From contig JAKZZE010000010.1 of assembly GCA_024220505.1 (NCBI GenBank), positions 868,001 to 932,000 on the forward strand: 64,000 bases of DNA, in the 5' to 3' direction. The notes beneath the pieces are model-generated. The model was not told the origin of the DNA, did no database searches, and saw only the letters and a list, made by a program, of their open reading frames with translations. Shown here piece after piece: positions 46,424-57,382 of the stretch. The position numbers were made by a program, and so were the translations under genes. Numbering within the stretch: the first letter of the stretch is position 1; each line of letters starts with the position of its first letter. The stretch comes from Rhizopus arrhizus (taxonomy: Eukaryota; Mucoromycota; Mucoromycetes; Mucorales; Rhizopodaceae).

Positions 46424-47223
46424 TTAAGCCTTAACGGCGTACTTGCGAAGAGGGAAGTGAGCTTCCTTCTTTTGTTGACGAAGAGTCTTCTTAGACTTTT
46501 CGAAAGGAGTCAAAGCTCTACGCATAGCACGGGTCTTCTTAACACGGAGATCCAAAGGAACGTACTTCTTCTTGTGATAGAAGAGAGCAAGTTGTTCACG
46601 TTGAGTTTGGTTGATAACAGTCAAGACACGAGCAACGTTCTTACGAGCTTCACCACTATATAAAATTAGTTTGTGCGCTACAATTAGCCTCACATTCCTA
46701 CTTACACTTCTTGGCTCTTACCACCAGCAACCTTTTGGACGCGGAGGTTAGCAAGGGCTTGCTTTTGTTCATCAAGAACCTTCAAGAGTTCAGCCTTGTT
46801 CTTGTTACGAAGTTCGAAAGCCTTAACGATAGCCTATCGGTAAAAATTAGTTTTCAATCACTTGGACAGTATAAACAATCCATCCAAACAAGCATCATCT
46901 GTCTACATCAAAAAGTGGTGTAAATAACTCGATGTACAAGTATAAAAGAAATGATTGCATGAGTAGTCGCTTGTTGTAAAATACTAAATGTCTCATGGAA
47001 CTGCTTTTGTGGTCGTTGCTTTTCTTTCCAAAAAAGAATGCGCTTTAATTATATTGAATTCAAATTTGTCTCGGCTCTTATAAAAACGTTTTCCTCTCTA
47101 CTTTTCAAGAATCGTGCATATTTTTTCTGAAAACAACTTTTTGATTATAAAGGCTACTGTATTCTTTTTTATGACAGATGGATGGATGGATGGATTGCTT
47201 TTGATTTATGCTTTATTTACCAT
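46424..47223 (-). CDS. RPL35: 60S ribosomal protein L35 (uL29)
   Basis: Exon 3 (46655-46424) and exon 2 (46833-46706) are certain: [37 protein letters not shown], then [32 protein letters not shown] and a C-terminal PLRKYAVKA, diagnostic for L35. Exon 2 opens in phase 0 with Ala, so only the initiator Met is missing. The only ATG directly followed by a GT donor upstream is at 47223-47221 (ATG|GTAAAT), which gives a 387-nt first intron and a 120-residue protein, the usual length. An ATG-only first coding exon is common in ribosomal protein genes. L35 sits at the peptide exit tunnel of the large subunit. The start exon is inferred; the rest is firm. Confidence 0.93.
47177..47192 (-). repeat. 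(GATG)4 microsatellite in RPL35 intron 1
   Basis: On the coding (minus) strand this is (CATC)4, about 30 nt inside the inferred first intron. It is the same unit as the (CATC)8 tract before RPS5. Confidence 0.85.
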
Positions 47224-48171
47224 TTGTGAGACTGGTGATAATTTAAAGGGAAGGGATTCTTTGCAGGCTGGTCTTCATAGATTGATTTGTAGACTTCTTA
47301 TCCGTGACGTTTAATATTGAAATACCGCTTGTCAGAGAAAAGCACTTTAGTAGCATAAACCACTCGCCATTATTGATTCCGTCATTGGATGAAGATCTTT
47401 AATTCTATGTATTTCTCTTCGAGTTTCACATGGTCATTTTCTACTTTCCAAAAGTTCTGAATCCTTCTGGTCTTTATCCCTACATGTTTCTATTTTTATC
47501 TCTTGGTGGCGTTTATTACATAACATTCTGGTGTTCATGTTGAAGTTGCCCTTGTGGAGTCCAGGTTCAGCTTCCGTGCTATCGAGTATGACTTGCTAAT
47601 ACTGATAGTACATTTCCCACTCTGGTCAGCTATTCTATTAGGTGAGTGTATCAACGGGATTCTGATCTTGATATCTTTGAATTTACAATTACAAGATATT
47701 TTTTAGCCCTCTTCAAAAAAAAGATAAATAGAATTACAAGATCCCAACAGCTTCTACAGTATTCGAACCTTAGACTCAGACAAAGCAAAGGTGATTTCAA
47801 ACAAGGAAGGAGCAGGGTTGTAAGAATAATGAGTATATGCTGCAAGACATGTCAGAATTTAAAGTTAGATTTCTTGTCTTGTAAATATCTAAATCACCTG
47901 TGAAGGTGAAACCACATCCGCTACGGCACTTTTTCTCTGGAAGATGGCCAGCCTTCCTTTATTCTCCTAGACTGAATGTGATATATATGGATATTTTCAC
48001 TTGCATTTGAATCTCTATTCCAAAGTATACGACAGGCTTTATAATGTAATATACTGTTGGTATAATTTCTGTCTGAGAGCTTCATTGGACATAAGTTTTT
48101 GTTCTTATAAGAATTGCAAATCTAAATATGTCAGTAAAATAAAAGGTTAGTAATAATAGAAATATGCTCTA
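47224..48171. other. RPL35 upstream region and LINE 5' flank
   Basis: No gene seen. The part near 47224-47500 should hold the RPL35 promoter. The part near 48000-48171 may be the 5' UTR of the LINE relic. Confidence 0.45.
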
Positions 48172-49533
48172 ATGCCTATTATAAATGTTTTTGATGCTCA
48201 AAATTCATTAATATTTACTACACAAATGGTTCTTTCTGTTATTAATCACGATATTAATAGTGAGATTAATGACTTTCCTAGTGTAGCCGATTCTTGCCAT
48301 AATCCTAACAACACACCGTTTGGGTTTAAATTATGGGTACAAACGGCCAAAAACCCAAAATGAAGTGCTTCACTTAACAACAAGTCAGACAATAACAATG
48401 ATGTTATTCTGCAAAGCTAAACAGTTTTTCTTCGAGATATTGATAAATTTTTTATTGTTATACCTATAGGCTTCAGAGAAAGAGAAATGATTAGAAATCA
48501 CCAGCCCATTTAGCTTAATTTTGATAATGAAGATAAGATGGAAGTATTAAATAAGAAGTTTTTGGTTCTCAATAGAAAAATCAAAGTATAAGCAACGTTG
48601 AATAAAATCTCTGATGGGATCAGAATAGGATAATCAATATTCCTTATGAACATGATAACAAGTTAAAATCTTTGATGATACAATCATTTGAAAGGTATAA
48701 AATATTTAGAAATAGGGTTCCATCATACAGTGGATGGTGGATAATTTAACGGCAGAGGATATGTTACTCTTGTCAACGATAAAGTAAGAAGTTATGGACC
48801 TCTTACCCCTCAAATTTCATTTTGGGAACAAGATCACTACTTACATATTGTTTAGAATAATATCAAACCCATTTGCAGTCATCCTCATGCTGATGGTCAT
48901 ACAAGGGTGAATTGCTTAGCTGTCCTTTGTAAAAGAAAAGCTTGCTTCATCTGTGAGAATACTCAACATTTTAAAGCCCAATGTCCGTATACTCCTTGGA
49001 ATCGTAAGTGAAAACAGGCTGCAGCACGCCGTTCTAGGGTAATGAAAACTAATGTAGAGCAGATGAACACTGAACAAAAGGCATTCGTATTGAGTAGTCC
49101 TCAAGAAATGGATATGAAAATGTCAGAAGAAAATAAGAATAAACTCGACAGCACATCTGTAGCAGAAAACAAAACAAATTTCAGGAGGTGGTTTTCTACT
49201 GTAGACACAATAGATGAAGAGAATATTAACAGTAGTAGCTTACCTATTCAAAGCAATAAAGATTCAAGTCAAAAGAAAATGAGCAGAAAAGAAGCCACTA
49301 AGAGGTTACTGCATCTACTTGACATATTTAATAATTTTTCTATGAATATGTAGAAATGCAATAACTCGGAAGCATTACACCTACTTCAGCTGTGGAAAGA
49401 GCCAAGGAAAAAAAAAGTCCTTTTCGACGATAATTTAAAAACAGAAGAAAACGTTGCACTTGAAGACGAAGATGATGAAAATAACTCTGTGCCAGGAGAG
49501 TTATCACAGGCTTCCACTGACTTCAACTTTTAA
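48172..49533 (+). pseudogene. LINE ORF1 (gag-like) relic with zinc knuckles
   Basis: A broken coding stretch read mainly in one frame with stops. Near 48730-48830 it gives HTVDGG, stop, then FNGRGYVTLVNDKVRSYGPL. Near 48870-49010 it gives CSHPHADGHTRVNC and then CFICENTQHFKAQC, the latter a perfect CX2CX4HX4C zinc knuckle. The C-terminal part is low-complexity and acidic (for example VALEDEDDENNSVPGEL) and ends at 49533. Zinc-knuckle ORF1 proteins bind the RNA of LINE elements. It is followed at once by an endonuclease-like ORF2 start, which fixes the identity. Confidence 0.75.
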
Positions 49534-49568
49534 TTATTATAAATAACCATAGTAATAAGGTCATAATA

Positions 49569-50340
49569 TGAATACAGGCTCAGTTAATTACAGAACAATT
49601 TACAAAAACAACAAGCTACAACACACTAATAACTTTATTCGATATGTAAGACAACAGCAACTAAATATGTCAAGAAACAAATATATCTCTTCACACATTC
49701 GATAAAATAACATGAAATTCCAAGCTCATCAGACACTATGGACCGAGTACTGTGGAATCATTAGTCTCGATCAATCCCAAAATATGAAACTAATTCAACA
49801 ACCTGACGATCAATGGTTTTTACTTGTAAAGCTCGCTTGGTGGAATGAATCTATGCAACCCATTTTTATACTAAATCTCTATATTCCAGCAAGTAATGCA
49901 GCTGACAGAAATGTCTTCTTTTCGAGCGCACCTTTTAATTTAGACTCCATGAATAATTCAGATACTATTATTCAAAATCTCTTCATAGCAGGGGGACTTT
50001 AACTTTTCATTTGGCAACAATGTTTATCACAACGCAAGACGATTGAACATCCCACATCACTTTCTACAGTTTATGCTTTTTCAGTTTGGAGACTGTATAA
50101 ACAATGTGAAAGAAGATATCAGCTTCTAGTCTACAATGATATTTTTTTTTCCTTAACGGGTCAAAAAACTCTTATTTGTTATGATCACCTAGTATTCTTT
50201 GGTTTTACTTTTGGAGCTTAGTAGAAATACTGCTGGAATGTGACTTGTAATAATACATGGCTTCATACTGCTGCTATATAATTCTTTCATAACCAGTGCA
50301 AATCTACTCAAATCCTTGAGTTAACCCAGCTGGTCATCAC
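49569..50340 (+). pseudogene. LINE ORF2 N-terminal endonuclease relic
   Basis: Open stretch 49712-50002 encodes YCGIISLDQSQNMKLIQQPD, WFLLVKLAWW and FILNLYIPASNAADRNVFF, ending LFIAGGL before a stop. These correspond to the central strands of the exonuclease-endonuclease-phosphatase fold of LINE ORF2, where the family motif around the stop is a Gly-Gly-Asp-Phe-Asn box. The frame is degenerate beyond, and the reverse transcriptase half is missing from this copy. With the ORF1 relic it forms the 5' half of one LINE. Confidence 0.7.
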
Positions 50341-50616
50341 AGCATTAATTTTACTTTAAATAATACTAATAAAGTTCACGCTTCTACAAAAAGAAAATAA
50401 CATAAGACATACTAAAGATTCTACTTTTTTATTGTCTTTTACTTTCCATTTTGTATTTGTTTGAATTTTTTTATTATGCCTTTTAATTGGAATTACAGAA
50501 CAAGAGCTTTTTTTTAAAAAAAAAAAAATTGCTCGAAGCGCTACAAACAATATCTTGCAACATATTACCAAAGTGAAAGTCTAATGATGAAGCGGTTTAT
50601 TTTTTAGTAAGTAATA

Positions 50617-51255
50617 TTATTCACAAGTCCAGCGCATATGCACATTCACTCGCTCATATGAAGGATGGTTTCCAAGAGTAATAATTTTGAATCCGTACTT
50701 CTTGTAAAGGTTTACTGCACTCTCCAATTTTGTGTTTCCAAAAATTTCAACTGTAGAATGTCCATGATCTTTAGCCCAAGCTAATGCTTCTCTCATCAGC
50801 AAATTCGAATATCCTTTTCCTTTGTGACCCTCTCTAACAGACATTTTTGCTAGTTCACACTGTCCATCATGAAGAACCATGGCTGTTGTTCCAACCACAG
50901 TACCTTCATCATTTAAAGCAAATAAAATTTCACCTCCTGGCTTGATTATATTTTCTTCGGCAGCTTCCAATTGACTGATATCTTTTGGTTCCAATTTCTC
51001 AAAGAACGTCTGTATCCATGCAGCATTTAACTCTTTAAAGACTTGCTTATGTTCTGGAGACCAAGAAACTATATAGGCCTTACTCAAGATGCTTTTGTCA
51101 GCCGGGTTTACTGTATAATATTCTGCTACGATATTCTTAAAAATAGGGGTAATTGTATCTTGATTATTTAGCCATGCATTCTCGCTAATAAATTGATTCC
51201 ATTCAATACACTGTTTGTCGCTAACGACGTATTTTTTCACTGTTTTGTTGGACAT
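50617..51255 (-). CDS. GNAT-family N-acetyltransferase
   Basis: An intronless 212-residue protein. The first 90 residues are a variable helical region (for example YIVSWSPEHKQVFKELNAAW). The GNAT core follows, with GEILFALNDEGTVVGTTAMV (strands 2-3), then motif A CELAKMSVREGHKGKGYSNLLM at about 133-154, whose R/Q-x-x-G-x-G/A pyrophosphate loop reads EGHKGKG, and motif B YKKYGFKIIT. GNAT enzymes transfer acetyl from acetyl-CoA to amines. The acceptor is not deducible. It lies next to a LINE relic but looks intact. Confidence 0.9.
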   Translation of the reverse strand: MSNKTVKKYVVSDKQCIEWNQFISENAWLNNQDTITPIFKNIVAEYYTVNPADKSILSKAYIVSWSPEHKQVFKELNAAWIQTFFEKLEPKDISQLEAAEENIIKPGGEILFALNDEGTVVGTTAMVLHDGQCELAKMSVREGHKGKGYSNLLMREALAWAKDHGHSTVEIFGNTKLESAVNLYKKYGFKIITLGNHPSYERVNVHMRWTCE

Positions 51256-52520
51256 GTTTGATGTAGAAGAATGCGTTTTTAAAAAAAGAAAGAAAAATGA
51301 AATTTATAAATACAGATATCTTGAATAAAAGGACAAGCAGTCATCATGACACATACTTTGTTATTCTTTCAAGTAGTTTACGATTCGTTTTAATTGGTAG
51401 ATCATCCAAATATACAGCCGCAGTTTACTTATTATATAAATCCGGAAATCCGGAGATGTCAAATTATATGAGTTCTATTCTTCTGTATGAACAGACATCT
51501 TACACCAAGAAGTTCTATTTGCTTTGTCAATTGTTTTCTTTCTTTCTTTTTCAGTGTTACAAGATGAAAATTAACTTTAAAGACACGATCACACAAGTTA
51601 ATCTTGTCAGAATGTGAATGAAGGAATGGGGTAAATGCTCTTTGAGGTTATTTGAAACTGAGAATATTTTTTTTTGAATTAATAAGCAACAGCAACAACA
51701 AAAAATAAACCAGGAGGAATAGAACACTATCAACTGTGAATAATGTTAAAGAAAATCTTGCAAAAGCATAAAAGAGTCCCTTTCAAGAGGATAATGTCAT
51801 TTTAATATAAAGACCAAGAATACATTGTATATACACTTGATATCCTCAATAGAGACAACTTGTTAACTTGGACTTTGCAAGTTTAAGTTATTGTGCCAAT
51901 CAGAACATAACTGTACACATCTTTTTTTTTTTTTTTTTTTTTTTTCGCTTTATTTTGAAATTCAGGTTCAATTTGTTTCCTGTTTAGCAGCTTTCAATTA
52001 ACAACTTGGCATCCTGTTTAATTTTTCCTCTTTTATTTAAAGTTTGCTTGATTGGTGATTTATGAATATGTTTCAAAAAAAATAATACAGTTGGACTCAA
52101 TCTGAAAATATTATACACGTGTGTGAATTAAAAATAAAAAAAATTATAAAAAAAAAGAGTGTATAGAAACAATGAGAATGAACTAAAAGTTTTAGTTGAA
52201 AAATTGTAACACGAGAAATAAATGACAATTGCTTATTAAAAGTTGCAAGTTTGTTTTAAAAGGATTTTAATTTTTTTTTTTTTCTCTTTTTTATGCATTA
52301 AAAATAATTATTAAAAAAAAAGTGTAAAGAGAGAGAGAAAGAGAGAGAAAAGAAAAGAAAATCCTTACTTTTTTTTTAACCTCTTGTTTACAATTATAAT
52401 TCTTGTTCTCAAGTGTAATGCTGCTAAATCAAGAAAGATACCACATCATTTAAACTTGTACTAAAAAAAGATTTTCCCTCATCATTTTTTTTTTCTTTTC
52501 TTTTCTTTAATCAACTAATA
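51256..52520. other. Intergenic DNA upstream of the PH-domain gene
   Basis: AT-rich with a T run near 51922-51946, a GA-rich patch at 52327-52361 and a pyrimidine tract at 52483-52510 immediately before the PH gene start. No gene recognised. Confidence 0.5.
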
Positions 52521-53570
52521 ATGTCATTATGTTCCAGTGAACAAGAAATACAGTTAACAAGTACATCCATCTTTGAGGGTCATTTGTATATCAGAACAGA
52601 AAAGAAGAAATGGAAGTGGAGATTATTTCGATTTGACGGAACAAGCTTCACTTGTCTATCTCCCAAGAAATACCCATACAACCCAAATGTCACTAATCCA
52701 CTTTATACAACACCCAAAAAGAAATTAATAGATGAACCACCCATAAAGCATTATCAGTTACCAGAATGGACAGTTGATATCGTCAGTATTGCTTCTATTT
52801 CACTCTTACGGAAGGCAAAAAGACCACCCATCTGCTTTTCAATTCAAACAATATTTAATGAACGCTTTGTATTAAAGGCAGGAAAACAAAAAGATCTTGA
52901 GAGGTGGTTATTTGTGTTGACCAAAATGTGGAAGTTTACTCAAGACCAACAAATATTAGTTTGTCAACAACAACAACAAGAACAAGAACATTATTTTTAT
53001 GATAAACCATTAGCATTACTTTCAAATGAAAAAATTCAAGTCATTGAAGAATGGAGAAAGTCACTAACTGAATTAATGGCTTACGATTCAAACATAAAAA
53101 GAACACCACCTCCTATTGAACCTATACCCGAAGACGATAATTTAAGTATATTTACAGATATGACAAGTATCAGTCGCAGGCGTATTAAAAAAGTAAGAAG
53201 GTCAAGTAAACGTTCGACGAAAATTATGCCCTTGTTGGACGAAACCTCAAATTTAAAAAGAAGAAGATCAGACGATGTTCGGCATTGGATAGGTAACACC
53301 AAACCACAGACTGAGAATAAATTATTATTGGATGAGAAGAGTAAACCAAGATACCAGAGTTACATGCGAGAGAAGAAAAGTGTACAAAAAAAGATACCAG
53401 AACAAAAAAGAATGTCTGTGGTATTGACTGAAGAAGAGGATGAAGAAATTAGTTTAGCTGAATTATTACACAGATTAAATATAACAGAACAACAACAAGC
53501 ATCCTTAAGACACTGTTCTACATTTGTTACTCCTCTTATTGCACCTTACACATTTCGTCAACCTTTTTAA
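52521..53570 (+). CDS. PH-domain protein
   Basis: An intronless 349-residue protein. Residues about 17-137 form a pleckstrin homology domain: STSIFEGHLYIRTEKKKWKW opens the first strand, RLFRFDGTSFTCLSP follows, and the C-terminal helix reads KQKDLERWLFVLTKMW with its invariant Trp. An insertion rich in Pro/Lys lies mid-domain. The remainder is basic and serine-rich (RRRIKKVRRSSKRSTK, KRRRSDDVRHWIG) with a Gln run at about 150, ending in an acidic patch and ELLHRLNITEQQQA. PH domains bind phosphoinositides or proteins, so membrane recruitment is likely. The specific pathway is unknown. Confidence 0.8.
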   Translation: MSLCSSEQEIQLTSTSIFEGHLYIRTEKKKWKWRLFRFDGTSFTCLSPKKYPYNPNVTNPLYTTPKKKLIDEPPIKHYQLPEWTVDIVSIASISLLRKAKRPPICFSIQTIFNERFVLKAGKQKDLERWLFVLTKMWKFTQDQQILVCQQQQQEQEHYFYDKPLALLSNEKIQVIEEWRKSLTELMAYDSNIKRTPPPIEPIPEDDNLSIFTDMTSISRRRIKKVRRSSKRSTKIMPLLDETSNLKRRRSDDVRHWIGNTKPQTENKLLLDEKSKPRYQSYMREKKSVQKKIPEQKRMSVVLTEEEDEEISLAELLHRLNITEQQQASLRHCSTFVTPLIAPYTFRQPF

Positions 53571-54432
53571 TTCTCACTTTTGTAAAATAAATCTCTCTCT
53601 CTTTCTTTTTGTTTGTTAATATTTACATGTTTAAAACTGAACTTCAAGTACTTGTTTACATCCATTCATTTAATAACATTCTTAAAAGATGATCTACTTT
53701 CTTTAAAAAAAAAAAAGAATGTCAACATGAACGTGGTAAAGAAGATTGTCACATGTTAATAACTAGATATTGAATGAACGCATCATCTTGAATGTGTGTT
53801 ATTTATAGTCTAGATAACCAAATAAAAAGACATTCTAAATATATCACATCAAATCCCCTCTTTTTTTCTTCTTTAACCAAAGATCGGATGAATCATAAAA
53901 TATTCAAGCAACAAACTGGTTAAAGAATAAGACAAAATGATTTAGTATTCTTTCTCAAGAAGATATGTTTATTTTTATATTCATTTTCATTCCATCCCCC
54001 CTTCCCTAAAGTATAATCAACTCTGCAGTATGAAAACTAATTCACATGGTTATTCCACCCAAAAGTAAGAAAAATAGAGAAAGTGAAAAGACAGGCTTTG
54101 TGAAAAAAGAGGTTGTTTTCTACAAGACTCCTTATGAAACACTTTTAATAGGACTCTCGAAATAGAACAAGTTGTTTACTATTCAAAGCTCAACAGTGTC
54201 TGTGTCATACTTTACTTGCACATTTGTTTACAAAAGGTAAATAGATGCAGGGTACAGCTTTCATTCAATTTTATATAAAACAAGTGCTTTTTATAGTACA
54301 AAAGAGGTATACAAGGTTTATAGGTGATATATTCCAAAGAGAGAGAGAAAAGAGGTATATGATTGAAGATGACGAGAAAAGAAGAAGGAAGGGGAATATT
54401 CATCTTGGTTAATATACAAAGTTTTGTTTTCT
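53571..54432. other. Convergent intergenic DNA
   Basis: AT-rich with a CT repeat just after the PH gene stop and C-rich and GA-rich patches. No gene seen. Confidence 0.55.
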
Positions 54433-55856
54433 TTACTTGCTTTGTGAGAGTTCAGTTGCTTGAAAAGATAGAGTTGATCTACTCGAATAAGAAAGTGTAC
54501 TGGGTGAACTACTACGTGCTTCTTGTATTTGTTCTAAACCTTGCTCCTCTTTCTCAAATTGTATGACGTAGGGTTGATGATGATAGAGCGCGTGCTGAAA
54601 TCCAAACTGTTCCGACCGATCTCGATGCATGTCTTTCAGAATCTGTTCTGCTTGTTCACATCGTAAGGTAAGCCAGTAGACATCAGATTTGAGATGGTTG
54701 ATATGAATCGCTTGCTGATTGATAAATTTCTTTGCTTCATGCGCTTCAGACAAGAGTTCATTAAGTTCTGTGCGGTGACCCTGGCATTTAGTTTCCCGCT
54801 GCTGCTGAGTGACTTGAGAGGTATATTGACGATAAAGCTTAAATTGAGTTTGTAGGCTTTGAACAAGAGAATGTTGCTGATCAATTTCAAGGGCTTGCTT
54901 TGAGATGATTTGATCTTTACTTTCTAGTTGATCCCTTAAACCCTGAAGGATATATTCATCTTGTTTGATACGATCATGTAACGTTGTCATTTCCCCCTGT
55001 TGTACACGAATCTGTGCAGCATCCTCGGCGTGCATCCGTTCATATTCATTTATCTGGGTTGTCTTGTTGGCTGTTTCTTCTTCTAATAATTGGATGCGTT
55101 CCTTTGCTTCCCGGAGCTGCTCCGAAAATTGCTGCATTTGTTGTGCATGTGCATGACGTGTTTCCTCAAGGTCTGTTGTCTTTGCAGAGAGTTCTTGTTG
55201 TTGCACAATCATTTGACGCTCTTTCTCCGATAATTTTTTCTTGTAATCTTGTTCTAATTGTTCCATTCTTTTTTGCCATGTGTTGGCTTTAATCTGCTTC
55301 TCTTGTCGATTAATCTATTTATTTATAATAAATAACTCCTCCTTCCTTCTCATTAATAATTTATTACTGTTTTTGAAGTGCAGCGTTTTTGGAACGAATG
55401 TCAGCTAATTCCATATCCTTTGTAAGTTGTATTGATTTCTTTTCATTTTCTAATGTTTGAATCATAGTTTCCATACGTTTTGATTTAGTTAAAAGTATTT
55501 CATATTCTTTTTGTATTGATTTTGGTATATTGTTCTTTGATAAAATGTCACTGGATAAAGTGGCAGTTGAATAGCCATCATCTTCGGTATGTTCTAACCG
55601 GGAAAAAGAAAATTTGTCAATAAATAATAAATAAATAAAAATATTAACATATCTTACCTTCTGTGAACCGATCAGTTTGAGAAAGAAATCCATAACGTTT
55701 ATGTCTACTGCTATCATCCACATTAACATCATATTCTCCAGGTCCAGGGATATATTCTTTTTCAGCTATTAAAAAGAACAATCATCATTAAAATCAAGTT
55801 GAATAGATTCATGTTTATCATTTACCTGTAGGAAACCGTTTTGACTTTGAAAACAT
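54433..55856 (-). CDS. Coiled-coil protein with an N-terminal PGPGxY motif
   Basis: Exons read as 55856-55826, 55765-55658, 55593-55368 and 55314-54433, about 415 residues. The N-terminus MFSKSKRFPTAEKEYIPGPG... contains PGPGEY (residues 17-22), the repeat unit of tubulin-associated STPGR/SHIPPO and HMMR-like proteins. Nearly all the rest is heptad coiled coil (EYEILLTKSKRMETMIQTLE, DHRIKQDEYILQGLRDQLE-type stretches), ending in a serine-rich tail. A microtubule- or cytoskeleton-linked role is plausible but inferred. The third junction is odd: the canonical donor CA|GTAATA and acceptor AAATAG|ATT leave the reading frame one base out (365 + 882 nt). There may be a non-canonical splice, a sequence error or a frameshift, or 55266-54433 may be a separate gene. 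Confidence 0.68.
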
Positions 55857-55998
55857 TTGTTAAAATAAAATGAAACCTAAAGAAAAAAAAAAAAAGGAGA
55901 AAAAAAAAAAAAAAAAAAAAAATACAAAAATATCAACCGAAAATTAAATATTCAAAAATTGGTGTCATTTGCTTTATTTGGTTTTGTGGTGTTTTCTA

Positions 55999-56257
55999 TT
56001 AAAGCAACTTTTTGGCTTGTTCAATCACGAAAGGAGCTAAAAATAATATAACTAAACTTTTTCATTTTTTAAAAAAAAAAAAAAAAATTACCAGCACGGA
56101 TAGTTAAAGCAACAAGAATAAAGTTGGAGACTGTACCAATAGTACGTTGACGAAGAAAAGCTCTTTGCTCAGGTGTTAATTGTGGTTGCTAATTCAAATA
56201 CATGTAAGAACAACAAAAATATTAAAGCATAAAAAACAATACTTGTGGCATAAACAT
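55999..56257 (-). CDS. Tiny single-pass membrane protein, Tom5-like
   Basis: Three exons, 56257-56243, 56188-56092 and 56036-55999, with GT-AG introns, give 49 residues: MFMPQ, then QPQLTPEQRAFLRQRTIGTV, then a hydrophobic segment at about 22-41 (SNFILVALTIRAAPFVI) and a basic end QAKKLL. A short soluble N-terminus, one C-terminal membrane span and a Pro within it are features of Tom5, the small outer-membrane import receptor subunit of mitochondria. The resemblance is by layout more than sequence. It lies between the coiled-coil gene and a gene-free gap, same strand as the former. Confidence 0.5.
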
Positions 56258-57140
56258 TTTTCGTGTAAAAAATTATTGGCAGTGAAAAAGGAAAGAAAAA
56301 GAAGGAAAAAAAAATAAAACGGGGGGGGGGGCATTAAGCCACCATTTTAGGCTCTTTGACGGAATTATAATTTTCCATAAAAGGCTTTATCTGCATGAAA
56401 TACATGCAATTTAACAAAGTAGTAACAATGTAAATACGAGCTAGTTTAAAAGTAATTTGTATTCAGGATACCTTTAAGTTTCCTCACATAAATTTTTACT
56501 TGTTCTTTTATTACAAAGCCAGTCTTCTTCCTCCTCCTTTAATATTCTTTTCATAAACAATTATTTGAATGCTATCAGTGAGTTTATATTTGAAAATGAT
56601 TCAAATTTATTGAAGAAAAGGAACTTTATCTCTTTTTGCTTGCTGAATACATTGCCTTTATGGAAATACAAAAAAGAAAGTTTATTTAAACTAAAATCAA
56701 AGATCAACAAGTCCGAGATGTAGTGGAAGGGAATGTTATGATGGTATGACGATTAGAAAATAAGTCTGCTTTTTAATATAATAAATAGCGACTCCAAGAT
56801 TGTATCAAAGGATTAAGAATACGAATAATAAATTAAAAGGCGACATATCAAATTCACTGTCAACTAGATTTGGAAGGTAAACAAAAAAAAAAGTCGGCCA
56901 CCCCAGAAAAAAATAATTAAAAAGGGGTTCACTTAAAAACAGGGCCCACTTTCGGAGTCTTACTTGGATACACAACCACTGATTAGTTATCGTGGTTTGA
57001 AATAGAGCGTGAGTAACGTGAAAAGTTTAAAAAGATTACGCCTAAAATAACCTGAAAATGACAAATCTATAAGAATAAAAAAATTATGTTTGTTTTTGAT
57101 TACATAAATAGTTGAATGTATTTGAAATTGAAAGTATTAG

Positions 57141-57193
<53 letters not shown>

Positions 57194-57382
57194 TCCTTGC
57201 ACCAATAAATCTCAAGTTCTCTTCTATTTTAAAATAAATGAGATCCCAACTTAATGATCTTTTTCATTAAAACTCAGTATTGCTTTTATTTTATTTATTT
57301 TTTTTTTTTCCAGAAAACGGGTTGGTCCATGAGAATGGACGGAAAAGTTTTTTTTTTTTCCATTCTCTCCTTTTTCACAAAA
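56258..57382. other. Upstream region of the 57.4-kb gene
   Basis: No gene seen. Contains a G run near 56322-56331, a 44-nt T tract (listed separately), and a T-rich leader directly before the likely ATG at 57383. Confidence 0.5.
57147..57190. repeat. Poly(T) tract of about 44 nt
   Basis: An uninterrupted T run about 190 nt upstream of the next gene's likely start. Confidence 0.95.

Noticed and set aside
57254..57382. Longer N-terminus for the 531-residue protein
   Set aside because: The extra 43 residues are poly-Phe and hydrophobic low complexity derived from T-rich leader DNA. ATG 57383 starts a normal-looking protein.
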